DNA of 64,000 bases, from contig CAVRGL010000010.1 in assembly GCA_963720735.1 (NCBI GenBank), forward strand, positions 372,001 to 436,000. Reading direction: 5' to 3'. Positions 16,449-24,763 of the stretch are shown here, in pieces. This DNA is from JBBRHQ01 sp963720735. Its GTDB lineage: Bacteria; Actinomycetota; Thermoleophilia; Solirubrobacterales; 70-9. Position 1 is the stretch's first letter, and each line of letters begins with the position of its first letter. The position numbers were made by a program, and so were the translations under genes. The notes beneath the pieces were generated by a model that saw nothing but the letters and a program-made list of their open reading frames with translations, was not told the DNA's origin and searched no databases.

Positions 16449-18010
16449 GCTGGCAGCCCGAGATCGACGAGCTGCGCCGCCGCGAGGCGCTGGCCCGCGA
16501 GCTGGGCGGGCCTGAGCGGGTCGAGCGCCAGCGGGCCAGCGGCCGCCTCACGGTGCGGGAGCGGATCGATCGCCTGCTCGACGCGGACAGCTTCGATGAG
16601 ACCGGAGCGATCGCCGGGGTTGGCGGCTACGGGGAAGACCGGGAGCTGGAGTCGTTCACCCCGGCCAACATGGTGATCGGCCGCGGCCGGATCGACGGCC
16701 GGCGCGTCGCGGTGCAGGGGGATGACTTCACCGTGCGCGGCGGCGCCGCCGACGCCGCGATCTGGCGCAAGATGGTCTACGCCGAGCAGCTGGCGGCGGA
16801 GATGAGGATCCCGCTGGTCCGCCTCGTCGACGGGACCGGCGGTGGCGGCAGCGTCAAATCGCTGGAGCAGATGGGCTTCACCTACGTTCCCCAGGTCCCC
16901 GGCTGGGAGGTGGCGGTCTCCAACCTCTCGAGCGTTCCGGTCGCCGCCGCCGCGCTGGGACCGTGCGCCGGGCTCGGGGCGGCCCGGGTCGTCGCCTCAC
17001 ACTTCAGCGTGATCGTCCGCGGCACCGCCCAGCTGTTCGTCGCCGGGCCGCCGGTGGTGGCGATGGCGGGGATGGGAGAGGCGCCGGACAAGGAGGAGCT
17101 CGGCGGGGCGAGGATGCAGACGGCCGCCGGCGCCGTCGACAACGAGGCGGCCGACGAGGAGGACGCCCTGGCGCAGCTTCGGCGCTTCCTCTCCTACCTC
17201 CCGGGCAGCGTCTGGGAGGCTCCCCCATGCCTGAGCCCTTCCGATCCGGCTGAGCGCCGTGAGGAGGAGCTGCTCGGGATCATTCCCCGCGAGCCGCGCA
17301 AGACCTACGAGATGCGGCGCATCCTCGAGCTGGTCTTCGACGGCGCCTCGGTGTTCGAGCTCGGACGCCGCTTCGGCCGGCCGCTGATCACCGCGCTGGC
17401 CCGGCTCGGCGGCAGGTCGGTTGGAGTGCTTGCCTCCGATCCCAAGGCCTACGGCGGCGGCCTCGATGCCGACGCCTCCGAGAAGATGACCCGCTTCGTC
17501 GACCTCTGCGACCAGTTCCGGCTGCCGGTGGTCAACCTGGTCGACCAGCCAGGCTTCGTGGTCGGCACCGCGGCCGAGAAGCGGGGGACGATGCGGCGGG
17601 GAACCCGTGCCTACGTCGCCGTCTACCAGGCGAGCGTCCCCTGGGTCTCGATCCTGGTCCGCAAGGTCTACGGGATCGCCGGCTCGGCCGCCGGCGACGC
17701 CTCGCGGCTCAACCTCCGATACGCCTGGCCCTCGGGCAACTGGGGATCGCTGCCGCTGGCGGGCGGTCTCGAGGCCGCCTATCGCCGTGAGCTCGAGGCT
17801 GCGGAGGACCCGGTCGCGCTGCGGGCCGAGATCGAGGCCCGCCTCAGCGCGGTCACCTCCCCATTCCGGACCGCCGAGCGCTTCTTCGTCGAGGAGATCA
17901 TCGACCCGCGAGACACGCGGCGCATCCTCTGCGACTGGGCGGAGCGGGCCCACGAACTGGTCCGGCAGGACCTTCCAGGTGGCCCCAAGTCACGCGGGCT
18001 GCGCCCCTAG
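16445..18010 (+). CDS. Acyl-CoA carboxylase carboxyltransferase (beta) subunit
   Basis: This 521-residue biotin-dependent carboxyltransferase transfers carboxyl from carboxybiotin to an acyl-CoA such as propionyl-CoA or acetyl-CoA. Both crotonase-like halves are present: VQGDDFTVRGGAAD and RLVDGTGGGGSVKSLEQMG in the N-half, and LASDPKAYGGGLDADASEK, NLVDQPGFVVGTAAEKRG and KVYGIAGSAAGD in the C-half, with the paired Gly-rich oxyanion loops. The length is normal for the family. It is coupled to the VOC gene by a 4-bp overlap. No biotin carboxylase or carrier gene lies in the window, so the partner is elsewhere. Substrate specificity cannot be read from sequence alone. Confidence 0.92.
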   Translation: MSWQPEIDELRRREALARELGGPERVERQRASGRLTVRERIDRLLDADSFDETGAIAGVGGYGEDRELESFTPANMVIGRGRIDGRRVAVQGDDFTVRGGAADAAIWRKMVYAEQLAAEMRIPLVRLVDGTGGGGSVKSLEQMGFTYVPQVPGWEVAVSNLSSVPVAAAALGPCAGLGAARVVASHFSVIVRGTAQLFVAGPPVVAMAGMGEAPDKEELGGARMQTAAGAVDNEAADEEDALAQLRRFLSYLPGSVWEAPPCLSPSDPAERREEELLGIIPREPRKTYEMRRILELVFDGASVFELGRRFGRPLITALARLGGRSVGVLASDPKAYGGGLDADASEKMTRFVDLCDQFRLPVVNLVDQPGFVVGTAAEKRGTMRRGTRAYVAVYQASVPWVSILVRKVYGIAGSAAGDASRLNLRYAWPSGNWGSLPLAGGLEAAYRRELEAAEDPVALRAEIEARLSAVTSPFRTAERFFVEEIIDPRDTRRILCDWAERAHELVRQDLPGGPKSRGLRP

Positions 18011-18039
18011 CCGACCCCTGCGACCCAAGAGAGGAGCCC

Positions 18040-18387
18040 ATGGAGGCATCGACTGAAGAGAGCGACCCCGGCAAGATCATCGTCATCGGGAGGGTCGGCT
18101 GCCGGCCCGAGCAGCGCGAGACGCTGATCTCGCTGCTCGAGGAGATGCAGAGCCGCTCCCGGGATGAGGAGGGCTGCCTCAGCTACGGGTTCTTCGAGGC
18201 AATCGATTCGCCCAACTCGTTCATCGCGGTCGAGGAGTGGGCATCGCGCGAGGCGCTCGAGCGTCACTTCGCCCAACCCCATCTCGCCGAGTTCGCCGCC
18301 GCACTGCCCGCGGCGATCGACGGCGCACCGTCGGTGGCGCTCAACCGGGTGAGCGGCGTCGACCCATTCCCCGGGGTGGGCGGCTAG
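18040..18387 (+). CDS. Antibiotic-biosynthesis-monooxygenase-type (ABM) protein
   Basis: This 115-residue protein has the dimeric ferredoxin-like ABM fold: IIVIGRVGCRPEQRETLISL, then SRDEEGCLSYGFFEAID and FIAVEEWASREALERHF. Such proteins range from quinol monooxygenases to heme-degrading enzymes and many have no known substrate. ATG 18040 follows GAGAGGAGC at good spacing. It lies 29 bases after the carboxyltransferase stop and 6 bases before the HAD gene, so these are probably one operon. Confidence 0.85.
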   Translation: MEASTEESDPGKIIVIGRVGCRPEQRETLISLLEEMQSRSRDEEGCLSYGFFEAIDSPNSFIAVEEWASREALERHFAQPHLAEFAAALPAAIDGAPSVALNRVSGVDPFPGVGG

Positions 18388-18393
18388 CGCGCC

Positions 18394-19176
18394 ATGGCTC
18401 TCGCCGACGGCTACGACGGCTTCCTCTTCGACCTCGACGGCGTCATCTGGCTGGGCGGGAGCGCGATCCCGGGCGCCGCGGAGGCGGTCGAATCGCTGAT
18501 CGCGGCAGGCAAGGCGGTCGCCTTCCTCACCAACAACCCCCGCGCCTCGGCGAGCGACTACGCGGTCCGACTGCGGCGGGAGGGCATAGAGGTTCGCGCC
18601 GAGAGCGTCGTCACCGCCGGCGCCGTCACCGCGGGCCTGGTCGCTGCCTCGCCCGGCGCCAGGCGGGGCGCGTTCGTGATCGGCACCGAATCCTTCAAAC
18701 GGGAGGTCGAGGCGGCCGGGACGAGCCTGCTCGACGGCGAGCCGGGAGCCGATGCGGGGGTCGTGGTGGTCTCCGGGCACCCCGATTTCGACTACGGCGA
18801 GCTGCGGATCGCGACCACGGCGCTGCTCGCAGGGGCGGAGCTGTTCGCGACCAATCGCGACCCGACGATGCCGATGCCCTCCGGGCTCTGGCCCGGCACC
18901 GGCTCTGTCCTAGCGGCGGTGGAGACCGCGTCAGGGCGCTCGGCGACCGTCGGCGGGAAGCCCGCCAGGGCGATGTTCGAGCGGGCCCGCTCGCTGATCG
19001 CCGGCCCGAGGGTGGCGATGGTGGGTGATCGCCTCGACTCGGACATCGAGGGCGCAGCGCAGGCCGGATTGGAGACGATCCTCGTGCTCAGCGGCAGCAC
19101 CTCGCGCGAGCAGGCCGAGCGCTCTACGGTCCGGCCCGGTCAGATCCTCGACAGCGTCGCCGACCTCGGCAGGTGA
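18394..19176 (+). CDS. HAD-IIA family phosphatase (NagD/PGP-like)
   Basis: This 260-residue phosphatase shows all four HAD motifs: FDLDGVIW (nucleophile Asp plus acid/base Asp), FLTNNPRAS (motif II), GGKPARAMF (the motif III Lys) and VGDRLDSDIEGA (metal Asp residues). The C2-type cap of the IIA class fits ATNRDPTMPMPSGLWPGTGS. It probably dephosphorylates small sugar or nucleotide phosphates such as phosphoglycolate. Its stop overlaps the thermonuclease start (GTGATG). It is well supported as to class but not substrate. Confidence 0.9.
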   Translation: MALADGYDGFLFDLDGVIWLGGSAIPGAAEAVESLIAAGKAVAFLTNNPRASASDYAVRLRREGIEVRAESVVTAGAVTAGLVAASPGARRGAFVIGTESFKREVEAAGTSLLDGEPGADAGVVVVSGHPDFDYGELRIATTALLAGAELFATNRDPTMPMPSGLWPGTGSVLAAVETASGRSATVGGKPARAMFERARSLIAGPRVAMVGDRLDSDIEGAAQAGLETILVLSGSTSREQAERSTVRPGQILDSVADLGR

Positions 19177-19874
19177 TGGCGAAGCTCGTCTGCACAGGCG
19201 CCCTGCTGGCCGCGGTGGGCGTGGCTGCGGCGTTCCACGGCGGCTCCCACGCGGCCGCAGCGGACCGCGACTGCTCCGACTTCCCCAACCAGCGTGCGGC
19301 GCAGAACTACTTCCTCGCCAAGGGGGGGCCGCGCCACGATCCCGACCACCTCGATTCCGACGGCGACGGCACCGCCTGCGAGACGCTTCCCTGTCCCTGT
19401 CGCTACGGCTCCGGCGGCGGCGGGCGGCCGCCACGGAGGATCAAGGCGCGGATCGTCCACGTGGTCGATGGCGACACGGTCAGGGTGCGGGCCCGGCACG
19501 CCCGCAGGCGCCGCTACGACGTGAGGCTGATCGGCATCGACACCCCGGAGAAGTACGGCGGGCGGGAGTGTGGCTCGGCGGGGGCCTCCCGCTCGATGCG
19601 GCGGCTGGCGCCGGTGGGGCTGCGGGTGAAGCTCGTCTCCGATCCGAGCCAGGACGCCTTCGACCGCTACGGACGCCTGCTCGCCTACGTGGTCCGCCGC
19701 GGCGACGGCCGCGATCTCGGCCGCACCCAGATCGCCAGGGGCTGGGCGAAGGTCTACATCTTCGAGCGCCCCTTCAGGCGCGTTCACAGCTACCGCCGGG
19801 CGGCTCACCGCGCTCGCCGGGCAAGCCGCGGCGTCTGGGGGCGCTGCGGCGGTGACTTCCATCACCCTCAATAG
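19176..19874 (+). CDS. Secreted thermonuclease with N-terminal Excalibur domain
   Basis: After a signal peptide (KLVCTGALLAAVGVAAAF), residues near 33-72 form an Excalibur calcium-binding domain (DSDGDGTACE with flanking Cys). The rest is a staphylococcal-nuclease domain: VHVVDGDTVRVRARHA, RLIGIDTPEKYG, FDRYGRLLAYV. Both catalytic Arg positions (in RLIG and DRYGR) and the Glu after TP are present. It should cut extracellular DNA or RNA with calcium. The Excalibur domain usually sits at the C-terminus of such fusions. The start is ATG 19176 (or GTG 19173), overlapping the HAD stop. Confidence 0.9.
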   Translation: MAKLVCTGALLAAVGVAAAFHGGSHAAAADRDCSDFPNQRAAQNYFLAKGGPRHDPDHLDSDGDGTACETLPCPCRYGSGGGGRPPRRIKARIVHVVDGDTVRVRARHARRRRYDVRLIGIDTPEKYGGRECGSAGASRSMRRLAPVGLRVKLVSDPSQDAFDRYGRLLAYVVRRGDGRDLGRTQIARGWAKVYIFERPFRRVHSYRRAAHRARRASRGVWGRCGGDFHHPQ

Positions 19875-20059
19875 GGCACCGAGATCCGCACCAGCACCCG
19901 CCCGGCGCAGTAGAGGCGTGCGGAGCGGTCCTCGTAGCGGACCAGCCGCAGGGTGCGTGGCCTCGGGCACTCGACCCTGACGGAGGGGGCCGCCACCGCA
20001 GAGCCCGCCGCCCAGAGGACCGCGGCGGCGAGGATCATGATCAGCGCGACTCGCGCCAT
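19868..20059 (-). CDS. Small secreted protein, unknown function
   Basis: This 63-residue protein has a clear signal peptide (MARVALIMILAAAVLWAAGS then AVAA) and a short basic mature part with two Cys (VECPRPRTL and LYCAGRVLV) that could form a disulfide. It overlaps the thermonuclease end by 7 bases on the other strand. There is no clear Shine-Dalgarno. The good export signal argues for a real gene, but the family is unknown. Confidence 0.55.
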   Translation of the reverse strand: MARVALIMILAAAVLWAAGSAVAAPSVRVECPRPRTLRLVRYEDRSARLYCAGRVLVRISVPY

Positions 20060-20105
20060 GGGACTGCAAGCGGCGGGTACCCCGGATCTCGCCCCCGGTT
20101 GGAGC

Positions 20106-20729
20106 TCAGCAGGGACTGCTCACGAGGTCGGCCGAGGAGATCAGCCAGCGATCGCCGGAGCGGGCCATCGAGTAGGTGCCGCTGAACTCAGCGCAGCCGC
20201 GCGTCAGCGACTCGGTTCGCAGGGAGTCGACCCGGACGGTCGCGGAGTCGTCGGTCTCCTCGATGACTCTCGCGTCGAGCTGCGCATCGACCAGCAGGTC
20301 TGCGATCCGCTCCGAGATCCAGATCGTCCTGCCACCGAGAGTGTCGAGAAGCTCTGGGGTGAGATCGTCCGCCGCCGTCGGGTATCTGCCCTGCTCGAGC
20401 AGGTCGAAGTGAGCCCGCAGCGACTCGACCGGGTCGAGCGCCGTCGCGGAGGTCCCCGTGGTCTGCACGGTTCCGGCCCGGCCCCCGTCGTCCCCGTTGA
20501 CGGCGATCACAACGACCAGGCCGGCGATCAGGCCGAGCGCCACGGCGGCGGCGATCGCGATCAGCCGGCGCCGGGCGCTTCCGTGCCGCCGATCGGGAGC
20601 CGGCGTCGTTGGCAGCTCGGCGCCGCAGGAGCGGCAGAAGCGGTCGCCCGCCGCGGCCGGGCCGCCGCAGGCCCGGCACCGGCGAAGCCCTGCCCCCGCC
20701 CCGATCTCGCCGCTCGCGCTCGCTGGCAT
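20106..20729 (-). CDS. Zinc-ribbon membrane protein with extracytoplasmic domain
   Basis: The 207 residues start with a double-Cys zinc ribbon (CRACGGPAAAGDRFCRSCG). One membrane helix (IAIAAAVALGLIAGLVVVIA) and an outer domain follow, with HFDLLEQGRYPTAADDLTPE near its start. That outer domain resembles the small NTF2-like lids found in many actinobacterial zinc-ribbon membrane proteins. ATG 20729 has TACCCT ending 10 bases upstream. It is divergent from the MFS gene; the 36-base gap must hold both promoters. The role is unknown. Confidence 0.75.
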   Translation of the reverse strand: MPASASGEIGAGAGLRRCRACGGPAAAGDRFCRSCGAELPTTPAPDRRHGSARRRLIAIAAAVALGLIAGLVVVIAVNGDDGGRAGTVQTTGTSATALDPVESLRAHFDLLEQGRYPTAADDLTPELLDTLGGRTIWISERIADLLVDAQLDARVIEETDDSATVRVDSLRTESLTRGCAEFSGTYSMARSGDRWLISSADLVSSPC

Positions 20730-20765
20730 CGCCAGAATCAGGGTATCGGCGCGGCGAGAACCGAC

Positions 20766-21941
20766 ATCAGCCCGGAGGCACCCCCGCGCCGGCTGGCGGC
20801 GTTCGCGGGGGTCTTCGCGACGACGATGCTGTCGATGCTCGCGGTGGGCGCCGTGCTCCCGGTGCTCCCCCACTACGTGCGCGGGCCGCTCGGCTCCAGC
20901 GACGTGATCGTCGGGGTGGTGATCGGCTGCTACGCGGTCACCGGCCTGGTCTTCCGGCCGATCGCCGGGCGGATCGCCGACACCCGCGGGCGGCGTCTCG
21001 CGGTGGTGCTGGGCTCGGGACTGGCGGCGCTCGCCGGCCTCCTCTACATGGTGCCGGCGGGGGTTCCGGGGCTGATCGTCGCGCGGCTGGTCCTCGGGGT
21101 CGGAGAGGGGACGATCTTCACCGCGGGCTCGGCCTGGATCGTCGACCTGGCGCCGCAGGACCGGCGCGGCCGGGTGATCGGCCTCTACGGGCTCGCTGTC
21201 TGGAGCGGGCTCAGCCTCGGGCCGTTGATCGGTTCGCTGCTCCTGCACGCAGTCGACTACTGGCTGGTCTGGACCTTCGCCGCGGCGGCGCCGATGCTGG
21301 GCTGCCTGATCGCCCTCCAGCTTCCCGATCCCTTCGTGCCGCCCGAGGAGGCGGAGCTGAGACCGTTGATCGCCGCCGAGTCGATCCGGCCGGGTTCGGC
21401 GCTCGCCCTCGCATCGGTCGGCTACGCGACCGTCGCTGCCTTCGTCGTCCTCCATCTCGATGCCCGCGGGATCGGCCACGGAGCGGTGGTCTTCGGCGCC
21501 TTCGCCGCGATGGTGGTCCTCACCCGTCTGGTCGGCGGTGATCTCCCCGACCGGGTGGGGCCGTCCCGCTGCGCTGTCGGGGCGGCAACCGCCGAATCCC
21601 TGGGGCTGGCGACGATCGCGGTCGCCCAGAGCCTCCCTGTCGCGATCGCCGGCGCCCTGGCGATGGGCGCGGCCTTCTCGCTGCTCTACCCGTCGCTGTC
21701 CCTAGTCGTCGTCGGCAGGGTTCCCGAGCACCGGCGCGGCGCGGCGCTCGGGACCTTCACGGCCTTCTTCGACGCCGGGGTCGGGTTCGGCGCCCCGCTC
21801 GCGGGGGTCGCGGCGGCGCTGGCCGGATACGAGGGAGCGTTCATCTTCGCCGCCGCCTGCGCGGTGGTCGCCGCGGCGACCATCGCCCTGGCGATCTCGG
21901 CCCGCGGGCGGGCCCTGGTGGCGGAGCTCAGCGCGCGCTGA
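20766..21941 (+). CDS. MFS transporter with an apparent ATC start
   Basis: The twelve-helix major facilitator protein has VFRPIAGRIADTRGRR (the loop 2-3 motif) and GVGEGTIFTAGSAWIVDLAP (helix 4-5). It resembles drug or multidrug efflux carriers. No ATG, GTG or TTG lies in frame between the antisense of the zinc-ribbon gene and helix 1. The first canonical Met (20826) would remove half of helix 1. ATC 20766 gives MSPEAPPRRLAAFAGVF, a normal N-terminus; CTG 20793 is a second option. The 3' end overlaps the thioesterase gene by 14 bases, tail to tail. Confidence 0.8.
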   Translation: MSPEAPPRRLAAFAGVFATTMLSMLAVGAVLPVLPHYVRGPLGSSDVIVGVVIGCYAVTGLVFRPIAGRIADTRGRRLAVVLGSGLAALAGLLYMVPAGVPGLIVARLVLGVGEGTIFTAGSAWIVDLAPQDRRGRVIGLYGLAVWSGLSLGPLIGSLLLHAVDYWLVWTFAAAAPMLGCLIALQLPDPFVPPEEAELRPLIAAESIRPGSALALASVGYATVAAFVVLHLDARGIGHGAVVFGAFAAMVVLTRLVGGDLPDRVGPSRCAVGAATAESLGLATIAVAQSLPVAIAGALAMGAAFSLLYPSLSLVVVGRVPEHRRGAALGTFTAFFDAGVGFGAPLAGVAAALAGYEGAFIFAAACAVVAAATIALAISARGRALVAELSAR

Positions 21942-22704
21942 CCAGCAGCGTCTGCAGCGCCCGGCCGATCCTGCCGCGCTCGTCCAGCAGCAGGGAGTCG
22001 GAGGTGCCATACCCGCCCGGCCGCGGAAGGGTCACGGCGTCGAGGCAGACCCATTCTCCGCCGGGGAGGCGCTCGAGATGGACCGAGAGGTCGACGTTGA
22101 CGAAGGAGAAGCGGCGCCAGTCGAGCGCCGAGCTGACGCCGTTGCCGGAGTCGGCGACGACCAGGACCCGCTGCAGAGGGGTCGGCTCCTCGCCGGCCAC
22201 CAGCGGCTCGCGCATCCTCATCCAGACCGTGGCCGGGCCCGGCTCGGTGAACCCGCCCTCGAGGAACCGGTAGTCGATCGCGGTGTGATAGCCGACCTCC
22301 TCTCCGGTGGCGAAGAACTCGCCTTCGACTCCCTCCGCCGGGGAGGGGATCGGCTCGGGCTCCGGAGCCTGCTCCAGCTCGACCGGGGAGCCCCGCAGGC
22401 GCCAGGCGCGTGCGCGCATCAGCTCGGTCCCCGCTGCGTCGGTGAGCGAGGCCTCGATCATCTCGACCCGGCGGCCGGGGCGGACTACCTCGGCGCCGAC
22501 CCGAAGCTCAGCGATCGGCACGGGGCGCAGGATCTCGAAGGTGATCCTGCCGATGTGGCCGCCTCCCTCCCCGACCCGCTCGATCTCGCGGCCGATCAAC
22601 CCGGCCGGCGGGCCCGCATGCTGGTGGCCAGGGTCCCAGGGCCCGCGGGTCAGCGGGGTGGCCAGGTAGGTCTCGCCGTCGGTCTCATAGAAGGCTTCCG
22701 GCAC
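21928..22704 (-). CDS. Acyl-CoA thioesterase-like (double hotdog) protein
   Basis: This 258-residue protein matches the TesB-like thioesterase family (4HBT_3 type). The first hotdog contains GPPAGLIGREIERVGEGGG, an HAGGP-like start of the active helix (here HQHAGPPAG). The second ends with FVNVDLSVHLERLPGGEWVC and YGTSDSLLLDERGRIG, typical of the family's last strands. It should hydrolyse acyl-CoA. The GTG start at 22704 is 6 bases from TAGGAT, with no Shine-Dalgarno, so it is probably leaderless. Confidence 0.82.
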   Translation of the reverse strand: MPEAFYETDGETYLATPLTRGPWDPGHQHAGPPAGLIGREIERVGEGGGHIGRITFEILRPVPIAELRVGAEVVRPGRRVEMIEASLTDAAGTELMRARAWRLRGSPVELEQAPEPEPIPSPAEGVEGEFFATGEEVGYHTAIDYRFLEGGFTEPGPATVWMRMREPLVAGEEPTPLQRVLVVADSGNGVSSALDWRRFSFVNVDLSVHLERLPGGEWVCLDAVTLPRPGGYGTSDSLLLDERGRIGRALQTLLVSAR

Positions 22705-22710
22705 GGCCCG

Positions 22711-22716
22711 ATCCTA
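22711..22716 (-). promoter_or_regulatory. -10-like TAGGAT for the thioesterase gene
   Basis: TAGGAT on the minus strand ends exactly 6 bases before GTG 22704, placing the likely transcription start at the start codon. Confidence 0.55.
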
Positions 22717-22754
22717 GATGTGGGACCGCCGCTGGCCGGCTCGGGCAAGGTGGC

Positions 22755-23312
22755 TCAGCAGCGCTCGCCGAAGTGCTGGACCCAGACCGAGGCCGGGCTG
22801 TATCCCTCGAAGGAGCCGATCTCGAGGCCGACCCCGAGCCCGTCGTAGCCCGGGCTGAGGATGTTGCTGCGGTGCCCCGGGGAGTGCATCCAGGCCTCGA
22901 AGATCGAGCGCACCGAGCCGTAGTCGCCGCTGCCCCAGGCAATGTTCTCGCCGGCCCGCCAGCAGCCTCCCGAGAGGTAGCCGACGCGGCGGATCCAGTA
23001 GGTGAAGTCGCGGCCACAGGCGTAGTGGCTGAAGCTCTCACACCGGACGATGTCCCGCGCCTTGTGCGCCGCCGAGCGCTTCAGCCGGGGGTCGGCGGCC
23101 AGCCTGTGGAGACCGGCCCGGCGGCGGGCGAAGTTGGTCATGCAGCGCATCGCCCGCTCCTGGACCGCGACCGGGTCGCTGCGGTCGCTCTGATGCGGGC
23201 AGGCCGACGCGGGCGCGATCAGCCGGCTGATCTTCATCCCCTGTGCGGGCCCCGCGGCGAGCGCGAGGACCGCGGTCACCATCACTGCGCCGATCGCCAC
23301 TCTCCGGATCAC
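22755..23312 (-). CDS. Secreted CAP/SCP-like protein
   Basis: This 185-residue exported protein has a signal peptide (GAVMVTAVLALAAGPAQG) followed by a CAP (SCP/PR-1, YkwD-like) domain. Blocks include MTNFARRRAGLHRLAADPRL, CESFSHYACG, GENIAWGSGDYGSVRSIFEA and WMHSPGHRSNILSPGYDGLG. The His and Glu of the CAP cavity (SHY and GENI, then SPGHR) are all present. Bacterial CAP proteins are extracellular and of uncertain function. The start is GTG 23312. Confidence 0.9.
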   Translation of the reverse strand: MIRRVAIGAVMVTAVLALAAGPAQGMKISRLIAPASACPHQSDRSDPVAVQERAMRCMTNFARRRAGLHRLAADPRLKRSAAHKARDIVRCESFSHYACGRDFTYWIRRVGYLSGGCWRAGENIAWGSGDYGSVRSIFEAWMHSPGHRSNILSPGYDGLGVGLEIGSFEGYSPASVWVQHFGERC

Positions 23313-23442
23313 CTTCGCTATCTCGCCAGCGGCCGCGCGCCGCGAGATCCTCCCGGTACCTGACTGGACGTTCGTATGAGGCGTGCGAGGCTGTAACGGC
23401 GGACATCGTGCGAGGACCGTTTATTAGACGAACAGGAGCGAG

Positions 23443-23856
23443 ATGAGCCAGAAGACAGAGAAGGTCACCAAATCCGACGCCGAGTGGCGCGCCGAGCTGA
23501 CCCCGGAGCAGTACGAGGTGACCCGCAAGGCGGGTACCGAGCGCCCCTTCACCGGGCCCTTCGTCGACAACAAGGCCGAGGGCACCTACCGCTGCGTCTG
23601 CTGCGGGAACGAGCTGTTCGCCTCGGGAACCAAGTTCGACTCAGGCACAGGCTGGCCGAGCTTCACCGAGCCGGCCAACCTCGAAAATGTCGAGCTGCGC
23701 CCGGACAACAGCCTCTTCATGCGGCGCACCGAGGTCGTCTGCCGCAACTGCGACGCCCACCTAGGGCACGTCTTCGACGACGGCCCCGGCCCGACCGGCC
23801 AGCGCTACTGCATCAACGGCTGCGCGCTGGACTTTGCCGAAGGCAAAGTCGAATAA
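23443..23856 (+). CDS. msrB: Peptide-methionine (R)-S-oxide reductase
   Basis: MsrB repairs methionine-R-sulfoxide in proteins. The 137-residue sequence has the zinc-binding CVCCG and CRNCDAH pairs, SGTGWPSF and the catalytic Cys in GQRYCINGCALDF; the usual form there is RYCINSAAL, so the Gly-Cys after Asn is a small variation and could provide a recycling Cys. ATG 23443 follows AGGAGCGAG at proper spacing. The stop codon TAA lies within the left end of the structured repeat that follows, so the last residues and termination may have been set by that insertion. Confidence 0.93.
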   Translation: MSQKTEKVTKSDAEWRAELTPEQYEVTRKAGTERPFTGPFVDNKAEGTYRCVCCGNELFASGTKFDSGTGWPSFTEPANLENVELRPDNSLFMRRTEVVCRNCDAHLGHVFDDGPGPTGQRYCINGCALDFAEGKVE

Positions 23857-24094
23857 CTGCGCCGCACGTCCTCTGCTCCCGCGAGGCCCCACCTCCAGAA
23901 CCAAATGATCCTGTGGGGCCTCGCTCCCGCGTCCGGGCGTGCGGCGGTTCGAGGCAGGATGGGGTTTGCTTGCGGACAAGCCGCCCCCGGACGCGGAGCG
24001 AGAGCCCGCAGATAGCCGGTGTCTCTGGGGGCGGGCTCTCGCGGAGCAGAGGAGGCGGCGCTGTTGCTCGGCGGGAGCGGAGGACGTGCGGCGC
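23851..24094. repeat. Structured repeat, copy A, with inverted ends and three hairpins
   Basis: Inverted ends at 23859-23882 and 24071-24094 match at 23 of 24 positions. Inside are hairpin 1 (23881-23892 with 23913-23924, 12 bp), hairpin 2 (23929-23937 with 23986-23994, 9 bp plus inner GGCGG/CCGCC) and hairpin 3 (23998-24009 with 24031-24042, 12 bp). An 11-bp closing stem (23869-23879 with 24043-24053) can enclose all three. Bases 23853-24060 match copy B with about 16 mismatches and no gaps over about 205 bases, counted by hand. No protein is encoded. It could be a MITE or REPIN-type element, a convergent terminator or a structured RNA. Confidence 0.85.
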
Positions 24095-24100
24095 TTTGCT

Positions 24101-24763
24101 TCAGGCGCCGTTGCCCGCCGCGCCGCCGCCGGCGCCGAGGTAGCTGAAGCGGACCGCGAGGGCGACGGCCTCGGTGCGGGTGTCGACCTCCAGCTTGGCG
24201 ATCGCGTTGCGAACATGGGTGTGGACCGTGGCCGGGCTGAGGGAGAGCCTGTCGGCGATCTCCTTCACTCGCAGGCCCTCCGCGAGGAGCTCGAGGATCT
24301 GGCGCTCGCGCGGGGAGAGGTCGAGAAGCTTCTCGACCTCGGAGGGCTTGCCGCCGGCGAAGTCGCCGCCAAGGAATGTGCCGCCGTTGGTGACCGCCTC
24401 GACCGCCTTGGCGATGTCCTCTGCCGGCGCCGACTTCAAGACGTACCCAGAGGCCCCCGCTCGCAGCGCCAGGGCGAGCAGGTCCGGCTGGGCGTGGGCG
24501 GTGAAGATGATCACCTTGGTCAGCGGCCGGACCCGGAGGACCTCCTTGGTGGCCTCGATCCCATCACGCTTCGGCAGCTCGACGTCGATGATCAGGACGT
24601 CGGGCTCGAGCTCGGCGACCGCCTCGACGACTCCGCGCCCGTCGCTCGCCTCGCCGACGATCTCGACGGCGCTGGAGCTCGCCATCCGGGCTTTGATCGC
24701 ATCACGAACGATCTCGTGGTCGTCGCAGAGAACCACGCGCTTGGCATCGCGCACGCTGGTCAT
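24101..24763 (-). CDS. NarL/LuxR-type response regulator
   Basis: This 220-residue regulator has a receiver domain (VVLCDDHEIVRDA, phospho-acceptor Asp60 in LIIDVELPKRDG, switch Thr in FTAHA, Lys in VLKSA). A Gly/Ser-containing linker leads to a LuxR-type helix-turn-helix (LSPRERQILELLAEGLRVKE, LSLSPATVHTHVRNAIAKL). It should bind DNA as a dimer when phosphorylated. No histidine kinase is adjacent. Its ATG overlaps the serS stop (ATGA), an odd pairing. Its 3' end stops 7 bases short of the inverted repeat of copy A. Confidence 0.9.
   Translation of the reverse strand: MTSVRDAKRVVLCDDHEIVRDAIKARMASSSAVEIVGEASDGRGVVEAVAELEPDVLIIDVELPKRDGIEATKEVLRVRPLTKVIIFTAHAQPDLLALALRAGASGYVLKSAPAEDIAKAVEAVTNGGTFLGGDFAGGKPSEVEKLLDLSPRERQILELLAEGLRVKEIADRLSLSPATVHTHVRNAIAKLEVDTRTEAVALAVRFSYLGAGGGAAGNGA

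Noticed and set aside
23857..24100. Reading copy A of the repeat as coding (plus-strand frames run through it)
   Set aside because: Translations are Arg/Pro-rich with no family, and the DNA is explained by hairpins and inverted ends.
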